Assembly (NCBI RefSeq): GCF_000412185.1
Contig: NZ_ASJA01000020.1
Span: forward strand, 1-48,346
Source: Euryhalocaulis caribicus
GTDB taxonomy: Bacteria; Pseudomonadota; Alphaproteobacteria; Caulobacterales; Maricaulaceae
DNA: 48,346 bases
Reading direction: 5' to 3'
Position 1 is the stretch's first letter. Each line of letters opens with the position of its first letter. Below the pieces are notes generated by a model, which ran no database searches, was not told the DNA's origin, and saw nothing but the letters and a program-made list of their open reading frames with translations. The translations under genes were made by a program, and so were the position numbers. Shown here one piece after another: positions 23,986 to 33,495 of this stretch.

Positions 23986-24654
23986 TTAAGCCAGCTGGCC
24001 GAACGTGTTGACCAGCGAGTCCAGCATAAGCTGGGCGGCGAGCGCCGCCAGTATCACGCCCAGAACGCGGGTGATCGCGCTGGCGGCGGACGGGCCGGTC
24101 AGACGCAGGATCGCGCCGGCGGCCAGGAACAGGATCAGTGAGAGCGCCAGCGTCGCCGCCATGGCGCCCAGCGTCACGCCCTTTTCCGCCAGCGACAGCT
24201 TCTCGTCTGACATATAGAGCAGCACGGTGGCGATGGAGCCCGGACCGGCCAGCATGGGCAGCGCCATAGGGAAGACGGAGATATCCTCCCGGTGCTCGAT
24301 CTCGCCCGGATGCGCCTCGCCGTCCTCTTCCCATTCCTCCTTCACCGTTTCGGCGCGTTCCTCGCGCCGCTCGCTGCGCTTTTCAAAAATCATGTCCAGC
24401 GCGATCAGGAACAGCAGCACCCCGCCGGCCAGCCGGAAAGCGTCCAGCCCCACATGCAGGGCGTCCAGCACGAAATCGCCGATGGCCGCGAAGCCGAACA
24501 GGATGATGGCGGAGATGATGATGGATTTCACCGCCATGGTGCGCGCCCAGCGTTTCGGCGCGCCCTCGGTCAGGCTGGCGAAAACCGGCGCGACCCCAAG
24601 CGGGTCGATCACCACGAAAAACGTGACGAAGGAGACGATGAAGAGTTCAAGCAT
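23986..24654 (-). CDS. MarC-family integral membrane protein
   Basis: A 222-residue protein with six predicted membrane helices in two repeats, showing the signature pair FVVIDPLGVAPVF (residues about 13-25) and ALPMLAGPGSIATVLL (about 137-152). A charged cytosolic loop (FEKRSERREERAETVKEEWEEDGE) joins the halves and is longer than usual. The family is related to amino-acid transport proteins; a firm substrate has not been assigned to most members. Divergent from the cioAB genes with 160 bp between; I see no Fnr box in that gap. Confidence 0.92.
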   Translation of the reverse strand: MLELFIVSFVTFFVVIDPLGVAPVFASLTEGAPKRWARTMAVKSIIISAIILFGFAAIGDFVLDALHVGLDAFRLAGGVLLFLIALDMIFEKRSERREERAETVKEEWEEDGEAHPGEIEHREDISVFPMALPMLAGPGSIATVLLYMSDEKLSLAEKGVTLGAMAATLALSLILFLAAGAILRLTGPSAASAITRVLGVILAALAAQLMLDSLVNTFGQLA

Positions 24655-24814
24655 GGCGCGGCTCTAACGCTTTGCGCGCGCCGGGGGAAGCCCCGAAATT
24701 GCGGGCAAACAGGTCAGCGGCGAAACGCCGCGCGCGCAAACGCCGCTTTGCCTTCCGCCGGTCAGGCAATCACAATGGCGGAAACGGCGGCCGCGGTTTT
24801 TGGAGAGTTGAACG

Positions 24815-26218
24815 ATGGATTTATCCGATCCGGTCATTCTGGCGCGAATACAGTTCGCGTTCACGATATCGTTCCACATCATCTTTCCGGCCTTCACCAT
24901 CGGGCTGGCCAGCTATCTGGCCGTGCTGGAAGGCCTGTGGCTGTACACCAAGCGCGACGTTTATCTGCGCGTCTTCAAGTTCTGGCTGCCCATCTTCGCC
25001 GTGGCGTTCGCCATGGGCGTCGTTTCCGGCATCGTGATGAGCTATCAGTTCGGCACCAATTGGGGGCCGTTCGCAGAGCGCACCGCGCCGATCCTCGGCC
25101 CCTTGCTGGCCTATGAAGTCCTGACCGCGTTTTTCCTGGAGGCGGGCTTCCTGGGCATCATGCTGTTCGGGCTGAAGCGCGTGGGACCGAAACTGCATTT
25201 CGCAGCCACGTTGATGGTCGCCATCGGCACGCTGATTTCCGCCTTCTGGATCCTGTCGGCCAATAGCTGGATGCAGACGCCGGTCGCCTACAATATCGAA
25301 CCGGGCACGGGGCGCTTCACGCCGGACACTTGGATGGGCGTCATCTTCAATCCGTCCTTCCCCTACCGCTTCGCGCACATGACGCTGGCCGCCTATCTGA
25401 CGACCGCCTTCGTGGTCGGCGGGGTGGGCGCGTGGCACCTCCTGAAGGACCGCGCCAATCGCGGCGCGCGGGTGATGTTCACCATGGCGGCCCTGATGGC
25501 GATGGTGGTCGCGCCGCTGCAGCTGGTGGTCGGCGATCTGCATGGCCTGAACACCAAGGAGCATCAGCCGGCCAAGGTCGCCGCGATGGAGGGCCATTTC
25601 GAGTCCAGGGAGGGCGCGCCCCTGATCCTGTTCGGCCTGCCGGACCGGGAAGCGGAAAAGGTCCATGCGGAGATCGGCATTCCCAAGCTGGGAAGCCTGA
25701 TCCTGGAGCATGATCTGAATGCGGAGGTGACCGGGCTGGATGCCTTCCCGAAGGAAGATTGGCCCTATGTGGCGCTGACCTTCTGGAGCTTCCGCGTGAT
25801 GGTCGGGATCGGCATGCTGATGATCCTGTTCGGCGCGGTCTCCGCGCTGCAGCTTTTCCGCGGCAGGCTCTATGATTCCGGCTGGCTGCACCGCTGGGCC
25901 GTGGGCATGGCCCCGCTCGGTTTTATCGCCATCCTCGCCGGCTGGTTCGTCACGGAAACGGGCCGCCAGCCCTGGGTGGTTTACGGACTTATGCGCACGG
26001 CGGACGCCGCCTCGCCCGTCGGCGCGCCCGGCGTCGGGATCAGCCTGATCGCTTTTGTCGCGATCTACATGATCGTTTTCGGCGCCGGGACTTTTTATCT
26101 GATCCGCCTGATGGGCCGCACGCCCGAGATTGAGGATGACCGCACGCTGGAGAAGGGCCCGATCCGCACCGCGGGCGTCAATCCCGGCCCGGCGCAGGAA
26201 GATGGAGGCAGGGAATGA
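24815..26218 (+). CDS. cioA: Cyanide-insensitive quinol oxidase (bd type) subunit I
   Basis: A 467-residue subunit with about nine membrane helices that oxidises quinol and reduces oxygen to water at the high-spin heme site. His21 in ISFHIIFPAFTIG is the expected heme ligand. The short quinol loop (GDLHGLNTKEHQPAKVAAMEGHFE) without the long insert of E. coli CydA marks the CIO type. The C-terminus has GWFVTETGRQPWVVYGLMRT, the conserved GRQPW block. GGAGAG precedes ATG 24815. The ATGA overlap couples it to subunit II. Usually CIO serves under low oxygen, cyanide or oxidative stress. Confidence 0.95.
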   Translation: MDLSDPVILARIQFAFTISFHIIFPAFTIGLASYLAVLEGLWLYTKRDVYLRVFKFWLPIFAVAFAMGVVSGIVMSYQFGTNWGPFAERTAPILGPLLAYEVLTAFFLEAGFLGIMLFGLKRVGPKLHFAATLMVAIGTLISAFWILSANSWMQTPVAYNIEPGTGRFTPDTWMGVIFNPSFPYRFAHMTLAAYLTTAFVVGGVGAWHLLKDRANRGARVMFTMAALMAMVVAPLQLVVGDLHGLNTKEHQPAKVAAMEGHFESREGAPLILFGLPDREAEKVHAEIGIPKLGSLILEHDLNAEVTGLDAFPKEDWPYVALTFWSFRVMVGIGMLMILFGAVSALQLFRGRLYDSGWLHRWAVGMAPLGFIAILAGWFVTETGRQPWVVYGLMRTADAASPVGAPGVGISLIAFVAIYMIVFGAGTFYLIRLMGRTPEIEDDRTLEKGPIRTAGVNPGPAQEDGGRE

Positions 26219-27202
26219 TGGACCTTCCAACAATCTGGGCCGGACTGATCTGCATCGCCCTGCTGGCCTATGTCGTGCTGGACGGGTTCGATCTGGGCGT
26301 CGGGATCCTGTTCCTCACCGGCAAGGATACGCGCGAGCGCGACACGATGATGAACACGGTCGCGCCGGTCTGGGACGGCAACGAGACATGGCTGGTTCTG
26401 GGGGGAGGCGGCCTGTTCGCGGCCTTTCCGCTGGCCTACTCGGTGCTTCTGACGGGCTTTTACGCGCCGATCATCGCCATGCTTCTGGCGCTGGTGCTGC
26501 GCGGGGTGGCGTTCGAGTTCCGCTTCAAGACGGAGCGGTGGAAGCATTACTGGAGCTGGGCCTTTTTCGGCGGCTCCACCATGGCGGCCTTCACGCAGGG
26601 CATCATGGTCGGCGCCTTCGTGCAGGGCGTGGAGGTTCAGGACAATGTCTATGCCGGCGGCTGGTTCGACTGGCTGACGCCGTTCACAATCCTCTGCGGC
26701 CTCGCCCTGACGGCGGGGTACGCGATGCTGGGCGCGGGCTGGATGGTGATCAAGACGGACGGCGAACTGCATGACCGCATGAATCGCTGGCGCATCCCCA
26801 TCGGGGTTATCGCCATCGGCCTGCTGGCGCTGGTCAGTTTCGGCACGCTCTACCAGCAGGAAACGGTGCGTCTGCGCTGGCTCACGGCGCAGGATGGCTG
26901 GTGGTTCTGGATCATCCCGGCGGGCAGCGCGATCGCCGGTCTGGCCTTCCTCTACACCGCGCGGAAGGGGAAGGAGGTCACGCCCTTCCTGTGGACCCTA
27001 GTCCTGTTCGCCACCGGTTTCGCCGGGCTGGCGGCCAGCCTCTATCCCTATCTGATCCCGCCGGACATCACCTATCGGGAAGCCGCGAACTATGACGCCA
27101 GCCTGGTCTTCATGCTGGTCGGCGCGCTGATCATGCTGCCGATCATCCTGGCCTATACCGCGTTCGCCTACTGGACCTTCCGCGGAAAGGTGGACCCCGA
27201 TC

Positions 27203-27216
<14 letters not shown>
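26215..27216 (+). CDS. cioB: Cyanide-insensitive quinol oxidase (bd type) subunit II
   Basis: A 333-residue partner of CioA with eight or nine membrane helices. Family blocks are LAYVVLDGFDLGVGIL, APVWDGNETWLVLGGGGLFAAFP, LRGVAFEFRFK and GYAMLGAGWMVIKTDG. Two ATG codons in a row (26215, 26218) overlap the cioA stop; either may serve. Its 3' end overlaps by 14 bases the start of the small accessory gene at 27203. Confidence 0.95.
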
Positions 27217-28560
<1,344 letters not shown>

Positions 28561-28578
28561 CGGGGCGGCGAGGGGGAC

Positions 28579-29214
28579 TCAGATCGCTTTGCCAAAGGCG
28601 AAAGCGGCCTGCTGACCTTCTTCTGCAATCCGCACGGGCGCGAAGCTGCGCCGGTGAATCGGCGTGGGGCCCAGCTTGGTCAGCGCCGCCTTGTGGGACG
28701 GGCAGCCATAGCCCTTGTGGCTGGCGAAGCCGTAGCCGGGATAGACGGCGTCCATCTCGATCATGATGCGGTCGCGCGTGACCTTGGCGATGATGGAGGC
28801 CGCGGCGATGGAGACGGACTTGCCGTCGCCGCCAATGATCGTCTCGCACGCGCAGCTCAGCATGGCGGGCCGCGCATTGCCGTCGATCAGGGCGAAGGCG
28901 GCGCGCTCGGGCAGGGCGGAAACCGCCCGCGCCATCGCCGTCATTGTGGCGTGATAGATGTTCAGCTGATCAATTTCCCGATGGTCGCACATGCCGACGC
29001 CCACCACGGCGCTCTCACGGATGCGGGCATAGAGCGTCTCGCGTTGCTCATGGCTCAGAACCTTGGAGTCGTTCAGCCCGCGCGGGCGGCGCTTGCGGTC
29101 CGGGAAAAAGACGGCGGCGGCCACCACCGGCCCGGCCAGCGGGCCGCGCCCGGCTTCGTCCACGCCGCAGACCGGCGTTTTCGCGCATCGTCTTTCGTAC
29201 AGAAAATCGGGCAT
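28579..29214 (-). CDS. rnhB: Ribonuclease HII
   Basis: A 211-residue enzyme cutting RNA, including single ribonucleotides, in RNA-DNA hybrids. The catalytic Asp19-Glu20 are in CGVDEAGRGPLAGPVVAAAV, further acidic residues occur in FALIDGNARP and IMIEMDAVYPGYGFASHKGYG, and SIAAASIIAKVTRD is typical. I choose ATG 29214, with AGGA just upstream, over a longer frame to 29250. It lies upstream of ccrM on the same strand, 129 bases away. Confidence 0.96.
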   Translation of the reverse strand: MPDFLYERRCAKTPVCGVDEAGRGPLAGPVVAAAVFFPDRKRRPRGLNDSKVLSHEQRETLYARIRESAVVGVGMCDHREIDQLNIYHATMTAMARAVSALPERAAFALIDGNARPAMLSCACETIIGGDGKSVSIAAASIIAKVTRDRIMIEMDAVYPGYGFASHKGYGCPSHKAALTKLGPTPIHRRSFAPVRIAEEGQQAAFAFGKAI

Positions 29215-29301
29215 CGTTCCTAATCCCAACCTGCCGCGATTCAGCGCCAATCGGCAAGCAGGCCTCGCACGCGGGGCGGCGCGGCTGTAAGGGTTGAGAC
29301 G

Positions 29302-29967
29302 ATGCTCAGCGCCGTCATCCCCGCCCTCAACGCCGCCGCCACGTTGCCCGCGACGCTGGAAAGCGTGACCGGGGCGGACGAGATCGTTCTTGCCGATGGC
29401 GGGTCCGGCGATGCGACGGTTTCGGTGGCGGAGGGCGCGGGCGCGCGCCTCGTTTCATCGCCGCCCGGTCGCGGGCGGCAGCTCATCGCCGGGGCGTCGG
29501 CGGCGCGCGGCGACTGGCTTCTCTTCCTGCACGCCGATACGCGACTCTCGCCGGAATGGCGGCGGGCCGTGGATTCCTTCACCGCCGACCCCACCAATCG
29601 GGAGCGCGCCGCCGTTTTCACTTTTGCGCTGGATGATGATTCCCCCGCCGCTAAACGCCTTGCCTGGTCCGTGAACCGCCGAACGGATTGGTTCGGCCTG
29701 CCCTATGGCGATCAGGGCCTGCTGGTCTCGCGTCGCTTCTATGACAGCCTTGGCGGCTATCGCCCGTTTCCGCTGTTCGAGGACGTGGACCTTGTCCGCC
29801 GCATCGGCCGGACGCGCCTGACCCGCCTGCCGGTCCGCGCGGTAACCAGCGCCGAGGCGTTCCGGCGCGACGGTTATTTGAGGCGCTCCTTGCGCAATCT
29901 CACCCTCCTGACCCGCTATCTGGCGGGCGCCTCGCCGGAATCGCTTGCAGAGGAATACAGGCGATGA
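29302..29967 (+). CDS. Glycosyltransferase family 2-like protein (TIGR04283 type)
   Basis: A 221-residue GT-A-fold protein: LSAVIPALNAAATLPATLESV at the N-terminus, DEIVLADGGSGDATVSVAEGAGA, GRGRQLIAGASAARGDWLLFLHADTRLSP with the DxD-like HAD, and FGLPYGDQGLLVSRRFYDSLGGYRPFPLFEDVDLVRRIGR. This is the type named rSAM/selenodomain-associated transferase 2; in other bacteria it pairs with the type 1 protein that follows here. The sugar donor and acceptor are unknown; no radical-SAM gene is present nearby. ATGA overlap with the next gene. Confidence 0.88.
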   Translation: MLSAVIPALNAAATLPATLESVTGADEIVLADGGSGDATVSVAEGAGARLVSSPPGRGRQLIAGASAARGDWLLFLHADTRLSPEWRRAVDSFTADPTNRERAAVFTFALDDDSPAAKRLAWSVNRRTDWFGLPYGDQGLLVSRRFYDSLGGYRPFPLFEDVDLVRRIGRTRLTRLPVRAVTSAEAFRRDGYLRRSLRNLTLLTRYLAGASPESLAEEYRR

Positions 29968-30515
29968 GGCCCCGTCTGGTCATCTTCGCCAAGCCGCCGG
30001 CGATGGGGCGGGCCAAGACGCGGCTGGCTGCCGATATTGGGCCGGTCCGGGCGATGCGGCTCTACCGCGCCATGGTCGCCCGCACCCTGAGAAATACGCG
30101 CGATCCGCGCTGGCAAACCCTGCTGGCGCTGCCCGACGATAGCCTGAGTGCCCGTCACCCGGTCTGGCCGCAGGATCTGCCACGCATCCCACAAGGGCCA
30201 GGCGATCTGGGCGCGCGGCAGGCGCGGGCCTTCGATGCGCCCATGACTGTGGTGATCGGAACCGACACGCCGGACGTGACTGCGCGCGACATCGCCGCCG
30301 CCTTCGCCGCGTTGAGGCGGCGCGAGGCGGTGACCGGACCGGCGGTCGATGGCGGCTACTGGTTGCTGGGCTTGAAGCGGCCCGCGCGGCCGGGCCTGTT
30401 CGACGGCGTGCGCTGGTCGCACGCCAACACCTTGAATGATCTTGAGAAACGTCTGCCGCGCCCTATCATGAGGCTCGCCGCCAAGCGCGACATCGACGAC
30501 GGGACGGACCTTTGA
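29964..30515 (+). CDS. Nucleotidyl/glycosyl-transferase-like protein (TIGR04282, DUF2064)
   Basis: A 183-residue protein starting LVIFAKPPAMGRAKTRLAADIG, the signature of the TIGR04282 / DUF2064 family (rSAM/selenodomain-associated transferase 1), with TVVIGTDTPDVTARDIAAAF and GPAVDGGYWLLGLK further in. The fold is that of nucleotide-sugar transferases; biochemical roles are mostly unknown, and some relatives are linked to arsenosugar formation. It is coupled by overlaps to the TIGR04283 gene before and the DUF2254 gene after. Confidence 0.88.
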   Translation: MRPRLVIFAKPPAMGRAKTRLAADIGPVRAMRLYRAMVARTLRNTRDPRWQTLLALPDDSLSARHPVWPQDLPRIPQGPGDLGARQARAFDAPMTVVIGTDTPDVTARDIAAAFAALRRREAVTGPAVDGGYWLLGLKRPARPGLFDGVRWSHANTLNDLEKRLPRPIMRLAAKRDIDDGTDL

Positions 30516-31912
30516 AAACACGCCTTCTGGCCTGGTGGGACGATCTGCGTTCCAGCTACTGGTTCATCCCCGCGGTGATGACCGTTTCGGCAATCATCCT
30601 GTCCTTCGCCTCCACCGCTTTCGACCAGATGATCGGTCAGGACTGGGTGGAGGGGTTCGGCTGGGTCTACGCCAACAAGCCGGAGGGCGCGCGGGCCTTC
30701 CTTTCCACCATCGCCGGGTCAATGATCGGCGTGGCGGGGGTGACGTTTTCCATCACCATCGCCGCGGTAGTCTATGCGACGTCGCAATTCGGTCCGCGCC
30801 TTTTGACCAATTTCATGCGCGACACCGGAAACCAGGTCACGCTGGGCGCTTTCATCGCCACCTTTATCTATTGCCTGATGGTCCTGCGCACCGTGCGCAG
30901 CGCGGACGAGCCGGTCGGCGATTTGCCGGAAGGGGCGGAGCTGTTTACCGGCTTCGTGCCGCATTTCTCCATTCTTCTGGCGATCGGGTTCGTCCTGCTC
31001 AGCGTCGCGGTGCTGATCTATTTCATCCATCACATCCCGGACTCGGTCCACGCCTCCAATGTCACCGCCGGCGTGGGGCGCGAGCTGAAGAACAAGATCG
31101 CCGATTTTTATCCGGCGCGGGAGGAAAAGGACGCAATCCTCCCCATGGATGATGCGCCTTTTGATCCGCCGGACGCTCCGGCGCGGCTGGCCGCGAAATC
31201 CGCCGGCTATCTTCAGTTTCTCTCCGTCTCCTCGCTGATAGAGACCGCCCGCGCCCGGGATGCGGTGATAGAGCTGCGCTTCCGCCCCGGCGATTTCGTC
31301 ACGCCCGGCCATGCGCTGGTCCGCGTCTGGCCCGCCGAGGCGCTGGACGAGGATATGGAGTCGTCCATCCGCAGCGCCTTCTCCTTTGGCCGCAAGCGCA
31401 CGCAGGGGCAGGACCCGATCTTTCTGGCGAACGAACTGGTGGAGATAGCCGGGCGCGCCCTGTCGCCCGGCATCAATGATCCGTTCACGGCAATATCCTG
31501 CATGGACTGGCTGGCCAACGCGCTGGGCGAACTGGCGCAGCGACGCGCCGTTTCCGAACGGCGTCTGGACGATGACGGCGATCTGCGCGTCATTCTCTCC
31601 ACCCCCGATTTCGAGGAATTCTGCGAAGTCGCCTGGGGTCAACTGCGCCCCTATGTGCAGTCGGACCGCAACGCCGCCCTGCACATGATGGCCTTGCTGG
31701 CCGCCGCGTCCGAGGTGACGCCCGCGCGCGCCGACCGCGAAACCCTCGCCCGCCACGCCGGCGCTCTGAATGACGGCGCCACGGAATCGCTGGACGCCCG
31801 GTCCGCCGCCGCCGTGGCGGAGCGCTACGCGGTGGCGGTCAGCCTTCTGGAGACCCCGTCCGGCTTCGATGACGCCGTGGCAGAGCATCGCTGGCTGAGC
31901 GGACGGGGATGA
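30512..31912 (+). CDS. DUF2254 integral membrane protein
   Basis: A 466-residue protein with an N-terminal membrane domain of about four helices (SYWFIPAVMTVSAIILSFAS, MIGVAGVTFSITIAAVVYATSQFGPRLL, QVTLGAFIATFIYCLMVLR, HFSILLAIGFVLLSVAVLIYFIHH) and a soluble C-terminal domain from about residue 185. These match DUF2254, a family without an assigned function that looks channel- or sensor-like. It starts with TTG 30512, overlapping the previous stop; the next ATG would delete the first helix. The 3' end overlaps the methyltransferase start (ATGA). Confidence 0.88.
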   Translation: MKTRLLAWWDDLRSSYWFIPAVMTVSAIILSFASTAFDQMIGQDWVEGFGWVYANKPEGARAFLSTIAGSMIGVAGVTFSITIAAVVYATSQFGPRLLTNFMRDTGNQVTLGAFIATFIYCLMVLRTVRSADEPVGDLPEGAELFTGFVPHFSILLAIGFVLLSVAVLIYFIHHIPDSVHASNVTAGVGRELKNKIADFYPAREEKDAILPMDDAPFDPPDAPARLAAKSAGYLQFLSVSSLIETARARDAVIELRFRPGDFVTPGHALVRVWPAEALDEDMESSIRSAFSFGRKRTQGQDPIFLANELVEIAGRALSPGINDPFTAISCMDWLANALGELAQRRAVSERRLDDDGDLRVILSTPDFEEFCEVAWGQLRPYVQSDRNAALHMMALLAAASEVTPARADRETLARHAGALNDGATESLDARSAAAVAERYAVAVSLLETPSGFDDAVAEHRWLSGRG

Positions 31913-32565
31913 GCGGCAAGACGATCCGCGAAAGCTGGGACGCCAACGCCGCGCGCTGGATCGATGTTGCGCGGGAGGGCCGCTTGCCCAGCCGCGCGGT
32001 CACAAGCCCCGCCATCCTCAAGGCCGCCGCGGCCCTGGCGCCGGATCGCGTGCTTGATCTTGGTTGCGGGGAGGGCTGGCTGGCCCGCGCCCTGACGGAG
32101 AAGACGGGCGCGCGAGTCACGGGAATCGATACGTCGGCTGCATTGATCAAGGCGGCGCAGGCGGAGGATCCGGAGAATGATTACCGCGCCCTCGCCTATG
32201 AAGACGCCGCGGCGGATCCGGCCCGGCTCGGCGGCCCGTACAATCTGGTTATCGCCAATTTCGCTCTGTTCGACGAAGATCTGACGCCCGTCCTCCGCGC
32301 TATCGCGCAGGCGCTGACGCCGCAGGGCCGCCTCCTTATCCAGACGCTCCACCCGTCCCTGCTCGACCCTCAGGGAGACGGCTGGCGCACCGAAAAATGG
32401 GACCGCTTCGCCGGCGAAGGCTGGACGGACATGCCGCTCTATCTGCGGACCATGGAGGGCTGGCAGGCTGTCCTCGATGAGGCCGGTTTCGAGCTTACGG
32501 AGACGATTGAGCCAAAGGACGAAACGGGGGCTCCGCTCTCCATCATCTTCGCCGCCTCAATATGA
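31909..32565 (+). CDS. Class I SAM-dependent methyltransferase
   Basis: A 218-residue Rossmann-fold methyltransferase. The SAM site is RVLDLGCGEGWLARALTEK at about 47-65, followed by the acidic residue of VTGIDTSAALI and the post-I block YNLVIANFALFDED. The start KTIRESWDANAARWIDVAREGRLPSR is typical of small-molecule methyltransferases of the UbiE/COQ5-like clan. Substrate unknown. Last gene of the four-gene overlapping chain from 29302; ends 4 bases before the stop of the convergent glycosylase gene. Confidence 0.88.
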   Translation: MSGKTIRESWDANAARWIDVAREGRLPSRAVTSPAILKAAAALAPDRVLDLGCGEGWLARALTEKTGARVTGIDTSAALIKAAQAEDPENDYRALAYEDAAADPARLGGPYNLVIANFALFDEDLTPVLRAIAQALTPQGRLLIQTLHPSLLDPQGDGWRTEKWDRFAGEGWTDMPLYLRTMEGWQAVLDEAGFELTETIEPKDETGAPLSIIFAASI

Positions 32566-32569
32566 GGGC

Positions 32570-33424
32570 CTAACCCTCCTCCAGCCGCTTCTGCAGGCTC
32601 AGCAAATCGCGCCAGGTCTGGCGTTTGAAGTCGGGTTTTCGCAGCAGGAAGGCGGGGTGGAAAATGGGCAGGGCGGGGATGGTCTGGGCCTGCGATTCAT
32701 CGCCGGCGGCGGGGGTGTAGGCCCCCCACTTGCCGCGCATCCGCATGATGCCCTCGCTGGAATTCAGGATGGCCTGCGCCGAGGTTTTGCCAGCCAGAAC
32801 GAGTATCCTGGGCTGCGCCAGCGCGATATGCCGCTCCACGAACGCCATGCAGGCGGCGAGGTCCGATTGCGACGGGTCGCGGTTTTTCGGCGGTCGCCAG
32901 AACAGCATGTTGGTGACATAGATGTCCTCGCGGTCCAGCCCGATGGAAGCGAATATCCTGTCCAGCAACTGGCCCGAACGTCCAACAAACGGCAGGCCCT
33001 GCCGGTCCTCGTCGAAGCCCGGCGCCTCGCCGATGATCATCACGCCCGATTTCATGGATCCGCGCGCGAAAACCGTGTTCTGCGCCGTGGCTTTCAGGGT
33101 GCAGCCCTCAAACCCTTCAATGGCGGTTTTCAGCTCCTCAATGGTGGAGGCCGAGGCGGCCAGGCGGCGGGCGTCGCGCGGGGCGTCGTCTTCCGGCGCG
33201 CCGGCGCGTGAGGGAGAGGGTGCTGTCACGCGCTGCGGACGCGGCGCGCTGGGCTTTTCGGGCGCGCCCGGCGCGCGGGATTCCCGCCGTTCCGGCGCAG
33301 CGGCGGACCTGGCGCGCGCCGATGGTGGCGGCGCGACCGGGTCAACCCCCGCATCGGCCCACCATTCGATCAGGCTGCGCGCGGCGTCATTTATCGCCGC
33401 ATCCTGTGGTTCGGGCTTTGTCAC
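32570..33424 (-). CDS. Family 4-type uracil-DNA glycosylase
   Basis: A 284-residue protein of the uracil-DNA glycosylase superfamily: motif A GEAPGFDED at 132-140, GLPFVGRSGQLLDR, and motif B HPAFLLRKPDFKRQTWRD near 260. The N-terminal 90 residues are a Pro/Ala/Arg-rich extension of low complexity. Typical family 4 enzymes hold a 4Fe-4S cluster by four cysteines; here I see C108 and C192 in the right places, but the residue before RPP is W176 and the CxxC partner of C108 is F105. I recall W at the RPP position in other alphaproteobacterial members, so this may be a clade trait. Starts with GTG 33424; divergent from ETF-QO. Confidence 0.9.
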   Translation of the reverse strand: MTKPEPQDAAINDAARSLIEWWADAGVDPVAPPPSARARSAAAPERRESRAPGAPEKPSAPRPQRVTAPSPSRAGAPEDDAPRDARRLAASASTIEELKTAIEGFEGCTLKATAQNTVFARGSMKSGVMIIGEAPGFDEDRQGLPFVGRSGQLLDRIFASIGLDREDIYVTNMLFWRPPKNRDPSQSDLAACMAFVERHIALAQPRILVLAGKTSAQAILNSSEGIMRMRGKWGAYTPAAGDESQAQTIPALPIFHPAFLLRKPDFKRQTWRDLLSLQKRLEEG

Positions 33425-33495
33425 GCCCTAGCTCCCTCAACGTCCATACGCTAAGACCTTAGGACGAAACGGAGAAACAAGGGAGAGGCCGCTTC

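Noticed and set aside
24655-24814. Fnr or RegA site before cioA
   Set aside because: No TTGAT-N4-ATCAA or near form is visible, and the RegA consensus is too loose to call by eye.
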